Below, piece after piece: positions 26,901-37,348 of a stretch of 64,000 nt of DNA (its first letter is position 1; each line of letters begins with the position of its first letter). Position numbers and translations under genes: made by a program. Below the pieces are notes generated by a model. The model was not told the DNA's origin, did no database searches, and saw only the letters and a list, made by a program, of their open reading frames with translations. Source of the stretch: Casuarius casuarius (Eukaryota; Chordata; Aves; Casuariiformes; Casuariidae); assembly GCA_003342895.1 (NCBI GenBank), contig PTFA01000081.1, positions 789,167 through 853,166 on the forward strand. Reading direction: 5' to 3'.

Positions 26901-29900
26901 AAAAGAAAAACAACCCTTGTGATCTCTGTGTTTGAGCTAGCTGTAATTGTAGTATTTCAAGAATGTCTAATTTGACTTAAAGTCTTAATGAGGGAGAAAT
27001 ATCAATACAGTAAGTTCTAGACTGCCATTGGCTTTATAAAACTTTATTTTTAAAGAATTAGAAATTGATGAATATTTTACTACATACTCCTTCCTTTTTG
27101 TCTGTTCTCCTTTTGTCTTCAGTATGACTTAAGGAAGTAGGAAGAACATAGAAATTGTCATCTTCAATTAGACCTGATGTCCATCTTAATTCATTACCTA
27201 CCTGCAGTTGTTTCAGGAGCAGCAGTAAGAACCCTGCAGAAAGCGGCTGTGGGATAATCTGCTTCCCAGCAAGAGGTGTCAGCTTGAATGCTAACAGCTA
27301 GAGATTTGCTTAACCTTTGAAGCTCAAGGTTTAATACTCTTCCCACAGAATTTTAATAATTAACTATCATGTAGGATACTGCTAACTATAAAAAGTCTTT
27401 AAAATTCTGAGTCCTTGACCTCAAACGCTTCACACGACATGAATTATACAGCATGTAATTTAACTATGAGGAAAATTCTTATTTGTGTGCTGGTTTTGAA
27501 CGTACCATCTAATGTAATAGGGAAAAATCTTGTGCTTTGAAAAAGGAAGATGAAATCCTCTATGTATCATATATTATTTTGAATGTTTTTATCATATTTT
27601 CTCTTGCTCATTTACATTAAATATGTTAGTCTTATGTATTATTCTTTCATATAAGTTATTTCAGTCTTTGAATACTTCTTTGCTTTAACTCCAGTAGAAT
27701 CTGTTTTAAGATGAACTGACCAATATTACATGCATTATTCAAGACTGCACTATTGAAGTATATGAAGTTGCTATAATCATCTGTTTACAATCCCTTATGA
27801 AAGCTAATCTTTTATTTTTTTAAAAAACCATAGTTGCATAGCTAACATAATTTTTTATTCATCTGTCTACATTGACTGTTGCTTTCCTGATCTGATGTGT
27901 TGATTGTATTGTGCAGTCATCTTAAAAAATCTCTCTGCTCTCTTCTTTTTCTGATTTTGTGTATGTAAATAATTATGTTCTGTTACTTTATTACTACTCT
28001 TCTTTCCCAGAACACTAGTAAGTGTGTTAAACTGTACTTTCCCCAATCTGAAGAATGAAGGATATCACTGCTAGCTTTTTGACAGACTTTGTAATGACAA
28101 AGTTCTACTTTTAGTCTTACTCTATGCATCTCATCTTCTAGTTAATTTCTGGTGTTTATATTATATGTGTAAACACCTTAGTTTGCTTAATACCCTCGGT
28201 TGTGACTTAGGCTTCCACAAGTTGGTCTGTGTCACCATTCCGTTTTGTTTTTATTGTTTTGACTTTCTTTTCAAATTGTAAGTTAGTGGTGAGACAGGAT
28301 TCCTATAGTCCTTTTGAGTTTTGTGTATAGTTTTGGGCTCCACAGTACAAGAATGACATGGACCACCACGATGGTTAGGAGGCTGGAGCACATGGTGTAC
28401 CTGGAGGCTGAGAAAGCTGGGTTTGTTCAGCCTTAGGAAGGTCAGGCTAAGCGGGGATGTTACTGTTGTCTTCTGCTACCTGATGGGAGGGAATAGAGAA
28501 GACAGAGCCAGACTCTTCCTAAGAGATGCGCAGCAAAAGGATGGGGCAATGGACACATGGTGCAAGGAGGGAAATTCCAAATAGATATCAGAAATCTTTT
28601 TTTGTGGGGGGAGGGGCTTAGCTTTTTTTTTTTTTTTTTTAAACTAAGAGGGTGATCAAACTTCGGAAAAGGTTCCTCAGAAAGATTGTGAAATCTTCAT
28701 CTTGGGAGATACTTAAAACCTGACTGGATGTGATCCTGAGCAAACTGATCTAGCTTTGAAGTTGTCAGTGCTTCAAGTGGGGAGTTGGACCAGATGACTT
28801 CCAGAGGTCCTTTCCAACATAAAATTATTTTATGAATCTATACAAGTTTTCAGTATTATTATTTTGCTTTTAATCTACAACTTTGGGAGAAAAGACTTTT
28901 ACTGTTGTTCTGTGTCTCGATGTTCCTGGTAGACCTTTCTTTTATTATCTATTACATGAAATTGAACGTGAACCTGACTAATTATCACTTCTGAGTTTGT
29001 AAGTTACCTATCTTCTGAGTTCACTTCAGTCTTTATTAATTTGATCTGTCCTATTCATAAATTAGAACTGGTGGATCTTAGAATCATTTCTGTTTTATTA
29101 AATCTGTAATTCTTTCTAATACTCTGTAGGAAGTGGACAGTCAGCACCTAGCAGCAGCCTAACTTCTCCAAGCCATGTCAATCTCTCTCCAAATACAGTC
29201 CCGGATTTTTCCTACTCAAGCAGTGAGGATGAGTTCTATGATGCTGATGAATTCTATCAGAGCAGTTCTTCCCCAAAGCGATGTATAGAGTAAGTAGCTG
29301 AAAGACTGCATGCTGAATACAGTTTTTATCTACAAGTGCATGGCTTGTCTACTTTTAGGGGTTAGTTAATCTAAATAAGCAAACGAGTCATACTGGCAAA
29401 AAACGTTTTCATGTAACAGAGTAAGATCACTCCCACGCAGCGCAGTTGTCTGTCAGGGATGCAGTTTCCTCCCCTATTCCTTCTTCTACCTCCCCATTGC
29501 ACTTGATATATACGTTGGCAAAACTAATGCAGACCAAACTTGGGAAGCCACCAGCTCAGAAAGATAATTAATGTGTGACCTTTGGGTATTTCATATGTAT
29601 TTGTTGCAGCATTTGGTAAATAAATGATCCTTCTCACACTTACTAGAAAATCTTTAAGAAGTTGACTTCCTTTCCCCACTATCTCTATTTAAAAAAACAG
29701 TAATTAGAAAATGAAATTTAAGAGATGGTACATCTTTCAAAGAGGAATTACAGTCAGCCTTTTTATGCCTTTACCTTGTAACCTAAGACTGCAGGCTTTC
29801 CCAGGCATTAGGCTCCATTCCATTTTAAGTTTTCTGTGAATCAGCATGTAGCATATATGCTAATGTGTATCAGTGAAATTGATACACGTGGCCTTAGGAA

Positions 29901-32900
29901 GTTGAGGCCAATGTACATCAAATTACCATAACTTGGTCTGAATTAGTTCGTTGTGAATCACAAGAACTTAATACTCTTCTTTAGTTCTTCAGGGTCTGCT
30001 GCCGTTCTGACTCGCAGCAGCACAGGAAGTAGTCTGAAACGTCCGGATACCACAGAGTCCCTCAATTCTTCCATGTCTAATGGGACAAACGATGCTGGTA
30101 AGAGGACTGCGTTAACTTCCAGTAGGGAGCTCTCGGTTGTTAATCTGTTTGTAAACTATGTTGATATTTGTATGATCATATAGATGACATGATACTTGTG
30201 GAAAATGGTTTATCTGCTGTTTCTTTACTAATGGAGAATTGTCAAATTTGAGGACTTAATCTTCATTTTATGAGTAAGGCTTTTTTGACACCTAATATAT
30301 ATGCTAAATTAAATATAGGCAGTCTTTGGAGGTTTTATATCCTTCAGCAAAGAAAAATGAAAGCTATTTGGTCTTTCTCTTTAGATCTCTTTGATCCTCC
30401 TGATGACAGAGATGATGATGGGGAAGGAGAATCAGTGGAAGAACATAAGAGTGTTATCATGCACCTCTTGTCACAAGTTAGACTAGGAATGGATCTAACC
30501 AAGGTAAGCTTGCCTACTTGTTCATTTGTGGGAGTTACCCTGAATTCTGTGTAAAGTAATATTCTAACTGTACATTTGTTCTGAGAGCTAGTTAAGCTGT
30601 AATCTCTTTCGTGTGATATATTTTTTAATTGGAGTTGTTACTGGGAGGGGGGAGATGAACGCAGAATAAATATATCCAACTGCTAAAATCCTGTAGACTA
30701 GGGAAATAGGTTGCTATGGAAAATAGCTGTTTGTTCACTTCGAACCTGGTCCTTGCCTGTAGACTTGGGATAAAGAGCAATGCTATATGTGGTAGTAATC
30801 TTTCTCTAGTCCTTCTGCTTCCTAGAACAAAGGTCTACAAGATCCCAATGTACAGTAACATTCAGTAGGATAACATTTAAAAAAAAAAGGGGGGGGGGGA
30901 ATTGAGCATATAATGCTTTGCTTAACTGGGATCATGTTGAAAAAGTTGCTTGCTTATTTTAAAATGCTACATGTGGGATTGGCAAGTACTGAACTGGACA
31001 CTTCCTGAATGTGATTCATGATGCAATGGATAACATTTTCGAGGTGTCGATTTTTCTAGACACCTTGGTTAAACTTAAACAACTAATTCCAGATATCATT
31101 AGTTTCCTTAAGTGGATGACTTTCTAAACTCTCTGGTGTGGAACTCATAATGGGCAGTAAAAAGATGAACTGAAAACACTTGCGAGGAAGTAGCTAGTAG
31201 CTCATATGTAAATACAGAAGGTTTCTGGCTGTCCTGAACAGTAAGCGATCCAAAATATGTCTGTTTTGGGGACTCCTGAAATAGTCCAAAAGTTACTGAT
31301 CTCAAGTTAAGCTGCTAAAAAGCATTGTGTGAATGCTTCTTGTCTGCATCGCTTTAAAGTCAATTACAGCAATCCACACTGCTTTCAACAGTGGTTTATG
31401 CTACAAACCTGAATCGGACTGGGCTGATCCACATGCGTGGATCCTGTAAGTACTGTTGGGGAAGAATAGTGGTAGGGGAGAGATGAACCTTCATCTTGAT
31501 AGAGCTGAGTGAAAATTTAGTTTCCATTGGATATATAAGAGGATGTGACTAAATGGAATGAGATTTTTGACTATAACTGAAAATTAATTGACAATGTACA
31601 CATAAAAGAAACTAAATGCGATCAGTGTTACTGTAATAATCAACGGCTTTTTACAAGCTCAGCCATACAGCTGGATGTGGTTTGGGTGTGACTCAAACAT
31701 ACACAAGACAAGAGACAGTTCAGTTTAGATCTTTGGTTATATAGAAGATGCCAATTGACCTGCAAATGTCAGAACTCATTGGTAAATTTGAGGACACAGT
31801 CACCTTAGAGATGTACAAAGCCTTGGGTGGTTTGTAAGCCATTTATGATTAGTATGTAGAATGCTTTTGTGCAGGATGTTAAAATATCTTGATTTGTAAG
31901 TTATTTTTCTCTTTCCAGGTGGTTCTTCCAACTTTTATCCTGGAAAGAAGATCACTGTTGGAAATGTATGCTGACTTTTTTGCACATCCGGACTTATTTG
32001 TCAGGTATGTACAAAGTAGAGCATTTTAGCTGGTTCTGATGATGTTTACGGCCCTTGTGGACTGTCAAAAATGTTACTGGTTTTGAATAATAATGCTTGG
32101 GTTTTGATCTAAACTCGAAAGTTAGTCAAAGTAGTCAAACACAGTAGTCTAGTCAAACTTCTAGCTATTGAAAAAATCTGCTGCATTTGAGGTAAAAATA
32201 CTTGGAGTATTAGTATTTACATTTTGATTCCCATTAGGAAGCACTGACTTGCTTGTATTACATATTGCCTGTCCTTTTTTTCTCTCTTTTGGCCCATGTA
32301 GCATTAGTGACCAGAAGGATCCAAAGGAACGAATGGTTCAAGTGGTTAAATGGTACCTCTCAGCTTTTCATGCAGGAAGAAAAGGGTCGGTTGCTAAAAA
32401 GCCTTACAATCCCATTTTGGGCGAGATCTTCCGATGTCATTGGGTATTACCAGGCACTGAAGGTGAAGACGATATGGTTAGTTTTCTAGTGGTATCTTTT
32501 TTTGGTGCTTAGAATGCATGCGAGTAATTCCCTAAGCTCTATTAATTTACTGACTGGAATGGCTTATACTATGTTTATGCAGCAAAATTGACAAAAACCT
32601 GGCAATATCAACTGATTTTTCTCCCTTTCTCCTTTTCCTTGGGCAGATGATGTTTAAAATATCTTGTGTAGCAAAATTTGAGCGATGAAAATTTTTTATT
32701 ATTTTTAAGAACCTTTTGACTTGTTGAAAACGCTTCTTTTTCTGAACTGTTTTCTAGCACTGAGTGTGAATTTCTTTCTTTCCAAAGTTCTGATTTTATC
32801 AGTTCTCTAATCCCTCGCATTTTAATAGTGTTTTTTTTCCCATCCCTTAGAACCTGGGAGGCAGTGCGGTTTCTTCGCTATATTTAATTCTCCTTTTAAA

Positions 32901-35900
32901 ATCCTTTCCTAGATTTTGAAAGGTATGAAGTCATACTTCTCAAATGTGGATTCTGAGCTATTTTAGTTGTACATCTGTATCTGACCACTTCTGTACTTTA
33001 CTGGAATATGTCTGGCCAACTGAAGGACAGAGTAGAAGTCTTACTTTCGTGATTTGAAATTACCAGTCTATGATCTCTGCTTTTCCCCTATTTGTCCAAG
33101 CTTCAATCAGCCTTAAGGATTAATCAGAGATATTTGTGCACATGTACCATAGTCAACTCCATGCCCCACTAATTTTAGAGAAAGCTGTAGCATTTAAAAC
33201 AAAAAACAACCCAGAAGTTGGGAAATCACAAATGATGATGTGGGAAGAGCTCATGTTCTAATCCATGAGGCACTATTCTGGAGATCATCTGCTAAAATAC
33301 TTCATGTAGCCTCAGTGTAGTAAGTCCTAACATGTCATTGAGAGGTGTAGCATTTTTCCAGTTTAATGGGTTTTTGATGTTAAAGAGATTTGTCTTTTAT
33401 CAGAGGTACTTTGTGGAACCACACAAATTTCTAGGTTGAAGTACCACTGCAGTCCCACATCACACTTCCAGATTAAGTTGCTTTTTTAAAAAACAGCATT
33501 TCTCCTCCTGTTTATTTCAGGACTGATCTAAAGTAAACTATCTCTTTCTCTCTCTCTTGCTCTCTTTTTCGTATTTACTATTTGTTTGATTAAATCTTCC
33601 TATTGTTTCTGAGGTGAACATTTGGACTGTGCTGGCCTAAGGACAGTATTGTGTTGGTGCTTCCATTGCTCCTAACTATGAGTTATATTTTCCTGTTTTG
33701 CCACAGTAAATGAATGCATTATATGGTTGTATGATACACAAAATCTGATTATTACTAATATGCATATCAGACTTGCTCTGAAGCAAAAAATGGAAACTTT
33801 CTGCCACCCATCTGCTATTACTTAATAAGAAATTAAATAGATTTAAGTATTACTTTGTAATTGGGTATATATGTGACTGTTCCGGTTTAACTGGGGTTTC
33901 AGAATCGTGGACATGTCTCTAAATACAGTTATAGTAAAAACGAGAGAACAGAAATTGGAAGTTCTTTAAAAGGCATCATAGGTTCAGAAATCAGGAGTTA
34001 TTCCTTACTCAAATTAGCAAATGAGCAAATACATTAAGACTATTGGAATACATTTTTAGAAGCCTATTTTAAATGTGGAAGCATCCTCTCTTAGAAGCAT
34101 CCATTCACTTTTTGGTGTTTTGAAAACACCACCAGTGAATGAAAAACCTCTTTATTATCTTGCAGGAACCAGTTTCAGAAGGACCAATTCCTTGGGTCAG
34201 TAAAAGCAGCGTAACATTTGTGGCAGAGCAGGTCTCTCATCATCCTCCAAGTAAGTTGACAGTAACTCTGCTAATAGAGATGGTATCTCATTTATCTGGA
34301 TAGGAGCAACAGTAAAGTCAGCTTTTAGTTTAGATCTTGGATTTATGGTTTTTTTGTATGAATTTGAGAGCTAAAAGCTGTTTTCTCTATAGACCGTTTT
34401 CATGAGAAACAGTTTGCAAACTCTGTAGCCATGCAAGTATCAGGCCCTTTGCAATATTTCCTGATAGAGTAATTTGGAAAAAAAAAATAGTATTGATGTT
34501 TCGTTAACACTTCTTTCCTTCAGTTTCAGCATTTTACGCGGAGTGTTTTAGCAAGAGGATACAATTCAATGCTCATATATGGACCAAGTCAAAATTCCTA
34601 GGAATGTCTATTGGTGTTCATAATATCGGGCAAGGTAAGTGTATGCGAATTTAATAAGAGAGAAGTTAACCTTCTGCAACTCAAATTTTTACAGAAAATA
34701 TTTCAAGTCATTCTCTTAAACATGAGGAGCATTTGAATTGATATATCTAGATTTTACATATCTAGAAACTTCAGATTCCCTGTGTAGAAAATTTACACAA
34801 AGTGTGCTTAAATCACTTTGGGCCCAGTTTCTTTGTGAGCACCACAATTCCCCCAGCTTTCTCTAGCAGCTAATCATACTCAGCATCTATGAAAAAATAA
34901 AGCCCTTGACCTTTCCTTTTTTATGTTACCTGTTTTTAATGAAGTATTTCAGGAGATTGTTATGAAAAGTTTTGTAGAAATTTTGCTGGATGTTTTTAAA
35001 TCTATTTTTATTTTTCTTTGATAGGGTGCGTCACATGCCTAGATTATGATGAACACTATATTTTGACCTTCCCTAATGGTTATGGAAGGCAAGTAAATGC
35101 TCTACGTGATATTTTCATTTTTAATGCCTTGTAAGACTTAAATGGTTATTTAACACTTAAATACTTAACACTTAAATATATTTATATATTTATAACCCTT
35201 TATTATTGCAGATCTATTCTCACTGTACCGTGGATTGAACTTGGTGGAGAATGCAGTATTAATTGCTCAAAGACAGGCTATAATGCTTCCATAGTCTTCC
35301 ACACAAAACCATTTTATGGAGGAAAGAAGCACAGAATTACAGCTGAAATTTTGTAAGCCTCTTTCTCTCTTCAGTTAATCTCAGTTCTCGCTGCTTTAAA
35401 TGCTGACTATTTTTAAAGAAGACAATTTTAAACACCAGTGTAAAATACTGAAGCAGCTATACCCAGTAACCTACTAGCATGTCATTAATATTCTGCTGCA
35501 GACCATTTCATGTATATTTATTTATACCTGTGTTCTGGTGTATTTTGGTTAGACCCTGCGCATGTGATCTGTACACAGAATTTAGGGGAGAATCTCATCT
35601 TACCTGGAAGCCTGCTGTAACAGTAATATAAACATCAGAAAGCGATGCAGACAAAAGGATGTTTATAACCTGGTTTTAAGTCACTTTGTGACACTTGCAC
35701 ATCGATGTGCCTCATTCTTAGTGTTTGTGTTTTCCAGTAGTATGGGGAAGAAACTTTAAGTTCTTCAAACCTTTTAAAGACCTCTAGTTGCTTCTAAATC
35801 TGTTTTGAAAGCCTGTTACTAGTTTCCTGAACTTTAACTGCAGACCTAAGGCAGGACCTGTCTTATATTGGAACAGCATTTTCTTTTAAGGTTTGTGCCA

Positions 35901-37348
35901 CTTGAATGCAAAACCTCCCACTTGGAAACAGAGCTTTTGTCTTTTCAGTATTGGTGATTATCACTTTAAGCCCTTTACATCAAAGACTGTACAGCAACTA
36001 GAGCAAAGTTTTGATCCTTTGGGGTCTTTTAGTTGGTGTAATACAAATGAAAAATGACTGTTTTTCTCTCTTTAGTTCTCCTAATGACAAGAAACCCTTC
36101 TGCTCGATTGAAGGAGAATGGAATGGTGTCATGTACGCAAAATACACAACGGGGGTAAAGCAGCTTTTTTTTTCTTTCCAACAAAAATGGGAGTTTAAGT
36201 GCTAATTTATTTTTTTAATACCAACTTTAGTAGTTGGATCTCCTGTGAAGATTCCCAAAAGATCACAAGAATGCTGAATTCAGGATAAGAGTCCTGGATT
36301 TATTTTGTTAATTTATTGTAACAGTAACCTGACTCTCTTCTGGTTATAAAAATAAAGAGAATAATATGTTAATATATTTTCTGACAACCAATATACTAGA
36401 GTGAGAGGGTGCATACATGTGAAAGGTATATATGAAGAACTAATTTTTTTTTTTTTTAAATTATCCTCTCACTCTCTAGGAGAATGCTGTCTTTATAGAT
36501 ACCAAGAAAATGCCTACAATTAAGAAGAAGGTAAGGAAACTGGAGGACCAAGAAGAATATGAGTCTCGCTGGTAAGAACTTTAGTAAACTGAAAATTAAG
36601 ACATTCTTAGTTAGAAAAGACCCAAGTTTATATTAAACAGTTTGACTAACTGGATGCACCTAACACCATTAATTGCACAGACAGCTGTGCTCTTCAGTGG
36701 GCCCTTGCTGCAGGACAGAACCAAGTTACGAGCAGGTCCAGGTTTTAGTGGGGAAGACAAAACCTGCAGTTCTCAGTCGCATCCTCTTCAGGACCCGATG
36801 TAACAGGGAGGTCCAGAAAGCCTCTTTACAAATTTGCCACTTCTGGCAAAAGACAGTGCAATTGTGGTTCAATATATAGTTTTTTATTTCCGTGCTTTTG
36901 ATAAGTGAGGCTTACCTTAATTCAAACAAACAGTGATAACTAATAACCAGTAACATGTTTCTACAGCCTCCTAGCACTGTTTGCTTCCATAAAGCAGTCT
37001 CCTTTCCATTCAAATTTCTTTTTTTAAGCTTGTGGAAAGATGTAACCTACAACTTAAAAATCAGAGACATTGATGCAGCTACAGCCGCAAAGCACAGGCT
37101 TGAAGAAAGACAAAGAGCTGAAGCCAGAGCCAGAAAGGAGAATGAGACCTCATGGGAAACAAGGGTGAGCTTTATTCAAACAGTGTCAATGTTCTCTGAC
37201 CTGTAGCATTTTACTGTTCCTTTCCAACTTAGTCAAAAGCTTACATTTAATTATCCCCCCCTTTTTTTTCTAGTTATTTCATGAAGATGGAGAATGTTGG
37301 GTTTATGATGAGCCACTATTGAAACGACTTGCTGCCAGTAAACATTAA
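5893..37348 (+). CDS. OSBPL9: Oxysterol-binding protein-related protein 9 (ORP9), 3' part, 20 exons
   Basis: ORP9 is a lipid-transfer protein that moves sterol, phosphatidylserine or PI4P between the ER and Golgi/endosomal membranes; this is family knowledge. Coding exons: 5893-5988, 8021-8068, 13775-13804, 16691-16741, 21948-21986, 24975-25068, 25614-25715, 29130-29289, 29985-30097, 30385-30503, 31919-32004, 32302-32476, 34166-34250, 34524-34634, 35025-35088, 35212-35352, 36076-36154, 36480-36571, 37029-37164, 37274-37348. They sum to 1,896 nt and keep one frame for 631 residues to TAA. Counting from the first residue here, a linker spans about 1-240, the FFAT core EFYDADE is at 188-194, and the ORD runs from about 260 to the end with EQVSHHPP at 392-399. 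About 105 N-terminal residues with the PH domain lie left of the window, judged from a human length near 736 aa recalled from memory. Identity rests on near-continuous similarity to remembered human ORP9. OSBPL10/11 are less likely because they lack this linker. Confidence 0.96.
5989..8020 (+). other. OSBPL9: OSBPL9 intron
   Basis: Ordinary GT-AG intron (GTATGT...TTTTAG). I see no exon, RNA gene or repeat of note in it. Confidence 0.7.
8021..8068 (+). CDS. OSBPL9: OSBPL9 window exon 2 (GC donor)
   Basis: This exon has 16 codons in phase 0-0 and reads [16 protein letters not shown]. The acceptor is TTTTAG. The exon must end before GCAAGT, because only that junction joins in frame to the next exon (RK to KIES), so the donor is GC rather than GT. 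The nearest GT, at 8073, would shift the frame. Confidence 0.93.
8406..8508 (+). repeat. 103-bp direct repeat, copy 1
   Basis: It begins TTATTTTCTTAGTGTCAGCA and ends GGGAAAATAAA. It matches 10330-10432 at 102 of 103 positions (G at 8495, C at 10419). The flanks are unrelated. Confidence 0.95.
10330..10432 (+). repeat. 103-bp direct repeat, copy 2
   Basis: The second copy lies 1,924 bp downstream of copy 1 in the same intron and the same orientation. There is no TG...CA ending like an LTR and no obvious target-site duplication. Confidence 0.95.
13775..13804 (+). CDS. OSBPL9: OSBPL9 window exon 3 (30-nt microexon)
   Basis: This ten-codon microexon, [10 protein letters not shown], is phase 0-0 with acceptor TTTGCAG and donor GTAAGT. 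It continues the charged helical linker and matches the remembered family sequence KIETLKETTN. It could be skipped without a frameshift. Confidence 0.9.
13805..16690 (+). other. OSBPL9: OSBPL9 intron
   Basis: GT-AG intron carrying a minus-oriented CR1 3' fragment at 15186-15665. A moderately GC-richer, unrecognised stretch runs from about 15670 to 16080. Confidence 0.7.
15186..15665 (-). mobile_element. CR1 LINE 3' fragment
   Basis: The plus strand starts ATCATAGAATAGTTGAGGTT, continues with ATCATCTAGTCCAACCCCCC and then CTGTTCCAGTGTTCAGCCACC, and ends in TTCACTGGACTTGCTCCAGT. It is a 5'-truncated CR1 insertion in the minus orientation, younger-looking than the other copies. Confidence 0.93.
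16691..16741 (+). CDS. OSBPL9: OSBPL9 window exon 4
   Basis: This exon has 17 codons in phase 0-0, with acceptor TTTCTAG and donor GTAAGT. It encodes [17 protein letters not shown], matching the amphipathic helix that ends the coiled-coil-like linker of ORP9. Confidence 0.94.
16742..21947 (+). other. OSBPL9: OSBPL9 intron
   Basis: A 5.2-kb GT-AG intron. Apart from the candidate alternative exon at 18322-18420 and a more GC-rich patch at 18700-19000, I see nothing distinctive. Confidence 0.65.
18322..18420 (+). other. Candidate alternative terminal exon of OSBPL9 (unproven)
   Basis: A good pyrimidine tract and acceptor (ending TTCATTTCTAG at 18321) is followed by 32 open codons and TAA. The codons are in phase with the upstream phase-0 exon that ends at 16741. 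The segment starts [21 protein letters not shown] do not recognise it from any ORP9 isoform. No AATAAA lies close downstream, and an open run of this length is not rare by chance. It could be an alternative C-terminus, a poison exon (a CA/GTAAAG donor lies at 18416/18417), or nothing. Confidence 0.25.
21948..21986 (+). CDS. OSBPL9: OSBPL9 window exon 5
   Basis: This exon has 13 codons in phase 0-0, [13 protein letters not shown], between acceptor CCTTAAG and donor GTAAGT. It matches the remembered human segment DQSNAEKHADGMI. It is polar and probably disordered linker. Confidence 0.92.
21987..24974 (+). other. OSBPL9: OSBPL9 intron
   Basis: AT-rich GT-AG intron of 3.0 kb with several T- and A-runs. 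No exon or interspersed repeat recognised. Confidence 0.65.
24975..25068 (+). CDS. OSBPL9: OSBPL9 window exon 6
   Basis: This exon has 94 nt, entering in phase 0 and leaving with one base of a Glu codon. It encodes [17 protein letters not shown] and then ISTMPSQ. It is proline/serine-rich linker with one extra Ser relative to the human sequence as remembered. Acceptor GTCTCAG; donor GTAAGG. Confidence 0.95.
25614..25715 (+). CDS. OSBPL9: OSBPL9 window exon 7
   Basis: This exon has 102 nt with acceptor CCCCCTAG and donor GTACAG. It encodes [16 protein letters not shown] and then QTPTPNSTG. It is serine/proline-rich linker closely matching ORP9 and not other ORPs. Confidence 0.95.
25716..29129 (+). 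other. OSBPL9: OSBPL9 intron
   Basis: A 3.4-kb intron containing a G-run at 25945-25960 and a plus-oriented CR1 3' end at 28328-28845. The remainder is plain AT-rich sequence. Confidence 0.7.
28328..28845 (+). mobile_element. CR1 LINE 3' fragment
   Basis: Sense-oriented CR1 tail: GGCTGGAGCA, AGAAAGCTGGGTTTGTTCAGCC, a diverged core, then GTTGGACCAGATGACTTCCAG, GGTCCTTTCCAAC and a terminal TTATGAATCTA. It contains an internal G-rich/T-run expansion at about 28607-28643. Confidence 0.9.
29130..29289 (+). CDS. OSBPL9: OSBPL9 window exon 8, with FFAT motif
   Basis: This 160-nt exon encodes a serine-rich stretch ([17 protein letters not shown]) and then an acidic FFAT motif, EFYDADE, preceded by SSSED. 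FFAT motifs bind VAPA/VAPB and hold ORPs on the ER; that role is family knowledge. The core lies at 29231-29251. Acceptor CTGTAG; donor GTAAGT after two bases of an Asp codon. Confidence 0.96.
29985..30097 (+). CDS. OSBPL9: OSBPL9 window exon 9
   Basis: This exon has 113 nt and is flanked by CTTTAG and GTAAGA. It is low-complexity Ser/Thr-rich linker including [19 protein letters not shown]. The sequence is conserved with ORP9, and phosphorylation of this segment is plausible but not shown by the sequence. Confidence 0.95.
30385..30503 (+). CDS. OSBPL9: OSBPL9 window exon 10, start of ORD
   Basis: This exon has 119 nt. An acidic run ([20 protein letters not shown]) is followed by [20 protein letters not shown], the lid and start of the ORP lipid-binding domain. 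Acceptor CTTTAG; donor GTAAGC. Confidence 0.96.
31919..32004 (+). CDS. OSBPL9: OSBPL9 window exon 11
   Basis: This exon has 86 nt and encodes [20 protein letters not shown] and then HPDLFV. This is the conserved early ORD, whose LPTFI-type residues precede the beta barrel. Acceptor TTTCCAG; donor GTATGT after two bases of a Ser codon. Confidence 0.96.
32302..32476 (+). CDS. OSBPL9: OSBPL9 window exon 12
   Basis: This is the longest OSBPL9 exon in the window (175 nt). It carries [18 protein letters not shown] and [12 protein letters not shown], the ORD hallmark (KP-NP-LGE) in which the Lys/Asn residues contact PI4P phosphates in studied ORPs. Acceptor CATGTAG; donor GTTAGT. Confidence 0.97.
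34166..34250 (+). CDS. OSBPL9: OSBPL9 window exon 13, ORP signature
   Basis: This 85-nt exon ends in the family signature EQVSHHPP (34226-34249). The paired histidines bind the 4-phosphate of PI4P in ORP structures. The exon enters at phase 0 after CTTGCAG and leaves with one base of an Ile codon before GTAAGT. Confidence 0.97.
34524..34634 (+). CDS. OSBPL9: OSBPL9 window exon 14
   Basis: This exon has 111 nt and encodes [20 protein letters not shown] and then [14 protein letters not shown], the ORD beta strands following the HH signature. Acceptor TTCAG; donor GTAAGT. Confidence 0.96.
35025..35088 (+). CDS. OSBPL9: OSBPL9 window exon 15 (GC donor)
   Basis: This 64-nt exon encodes [20 protein letters not shown] and the first two bases of an Arg codon. 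The donor is AAG/GCAAGT, the classic strong GC-type site. It joins in frame to SILTVPW in the next exon. Confidence 0.95.
35212..35352 (+). CDS. OSBPL9: OSBPL9 window exon 16
   Basis: This exon has 141 nt and encodes [20 protein letters not shown] and then [18 protein letters not shown], the ORD strands with the conserved KPF-GGK-H. The donor GTAAGC follows two bases of a Phe codon. Confidence 0.96.
36076..36154 (+). CDS. OSBPL9: OSBPL9 window exon 17
   Basis: This exon has 79 nt and encodes [20 protein letters not shown] and AKYTTG. The IEGEWNG element is conserved throughout ORP lipid-binding domains. Acceptor CTTTAG; donor GTAAAG at phase 0. Confidence 0.96.
36480..36571 (+). CDS. OSBPL9: OSBPL9 window exon 18
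   Basis: This exon has 92 nt and encodes [20 protein letters not shown] and then EEYESR. It is lysine-rich late ORD. The acceptor CTCTAG follows a long pyrimidine tract; donor GTAAGA. Confidence 0.95.
37029..37164 (+). CDS. OSBPL9: OSBPL9 window exon 19
   Basis: This exon has 136 nt, beginning [20 protein letters not shown] and then a long charged helix with [14 protein letters not shown], the C-terminal helix of the ORD. The residue at the junction is Cys, where human has Ser as remembered. Donor GTGAGC. Confidence 0.96.
37274..37348 (+). CDS. OSBPL9: OSBPL9 last coding exon
   Basis: This exon encodes [20 protein letters not shown] and then ASKH and TAA. The final residues match the ORP9 C-terminus, so the protein end is intact. 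Confidence 0.97.
   Translation, partial: LFHEDGECWVYDEPLLKRLAASKH

Larger units (their letters stand above)
30504..34165 (+). other. OSBPL9: OSBPL9 introns around the early ORD exons
   Basis: Introns 30504-31918, 32005-32301 and 32477-34165. They hold an A10/G11 tract at about 30879-30899 and a pyrimidine (TC)n tract near 33541-33570. I see no other features. Confidence 0.65.
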
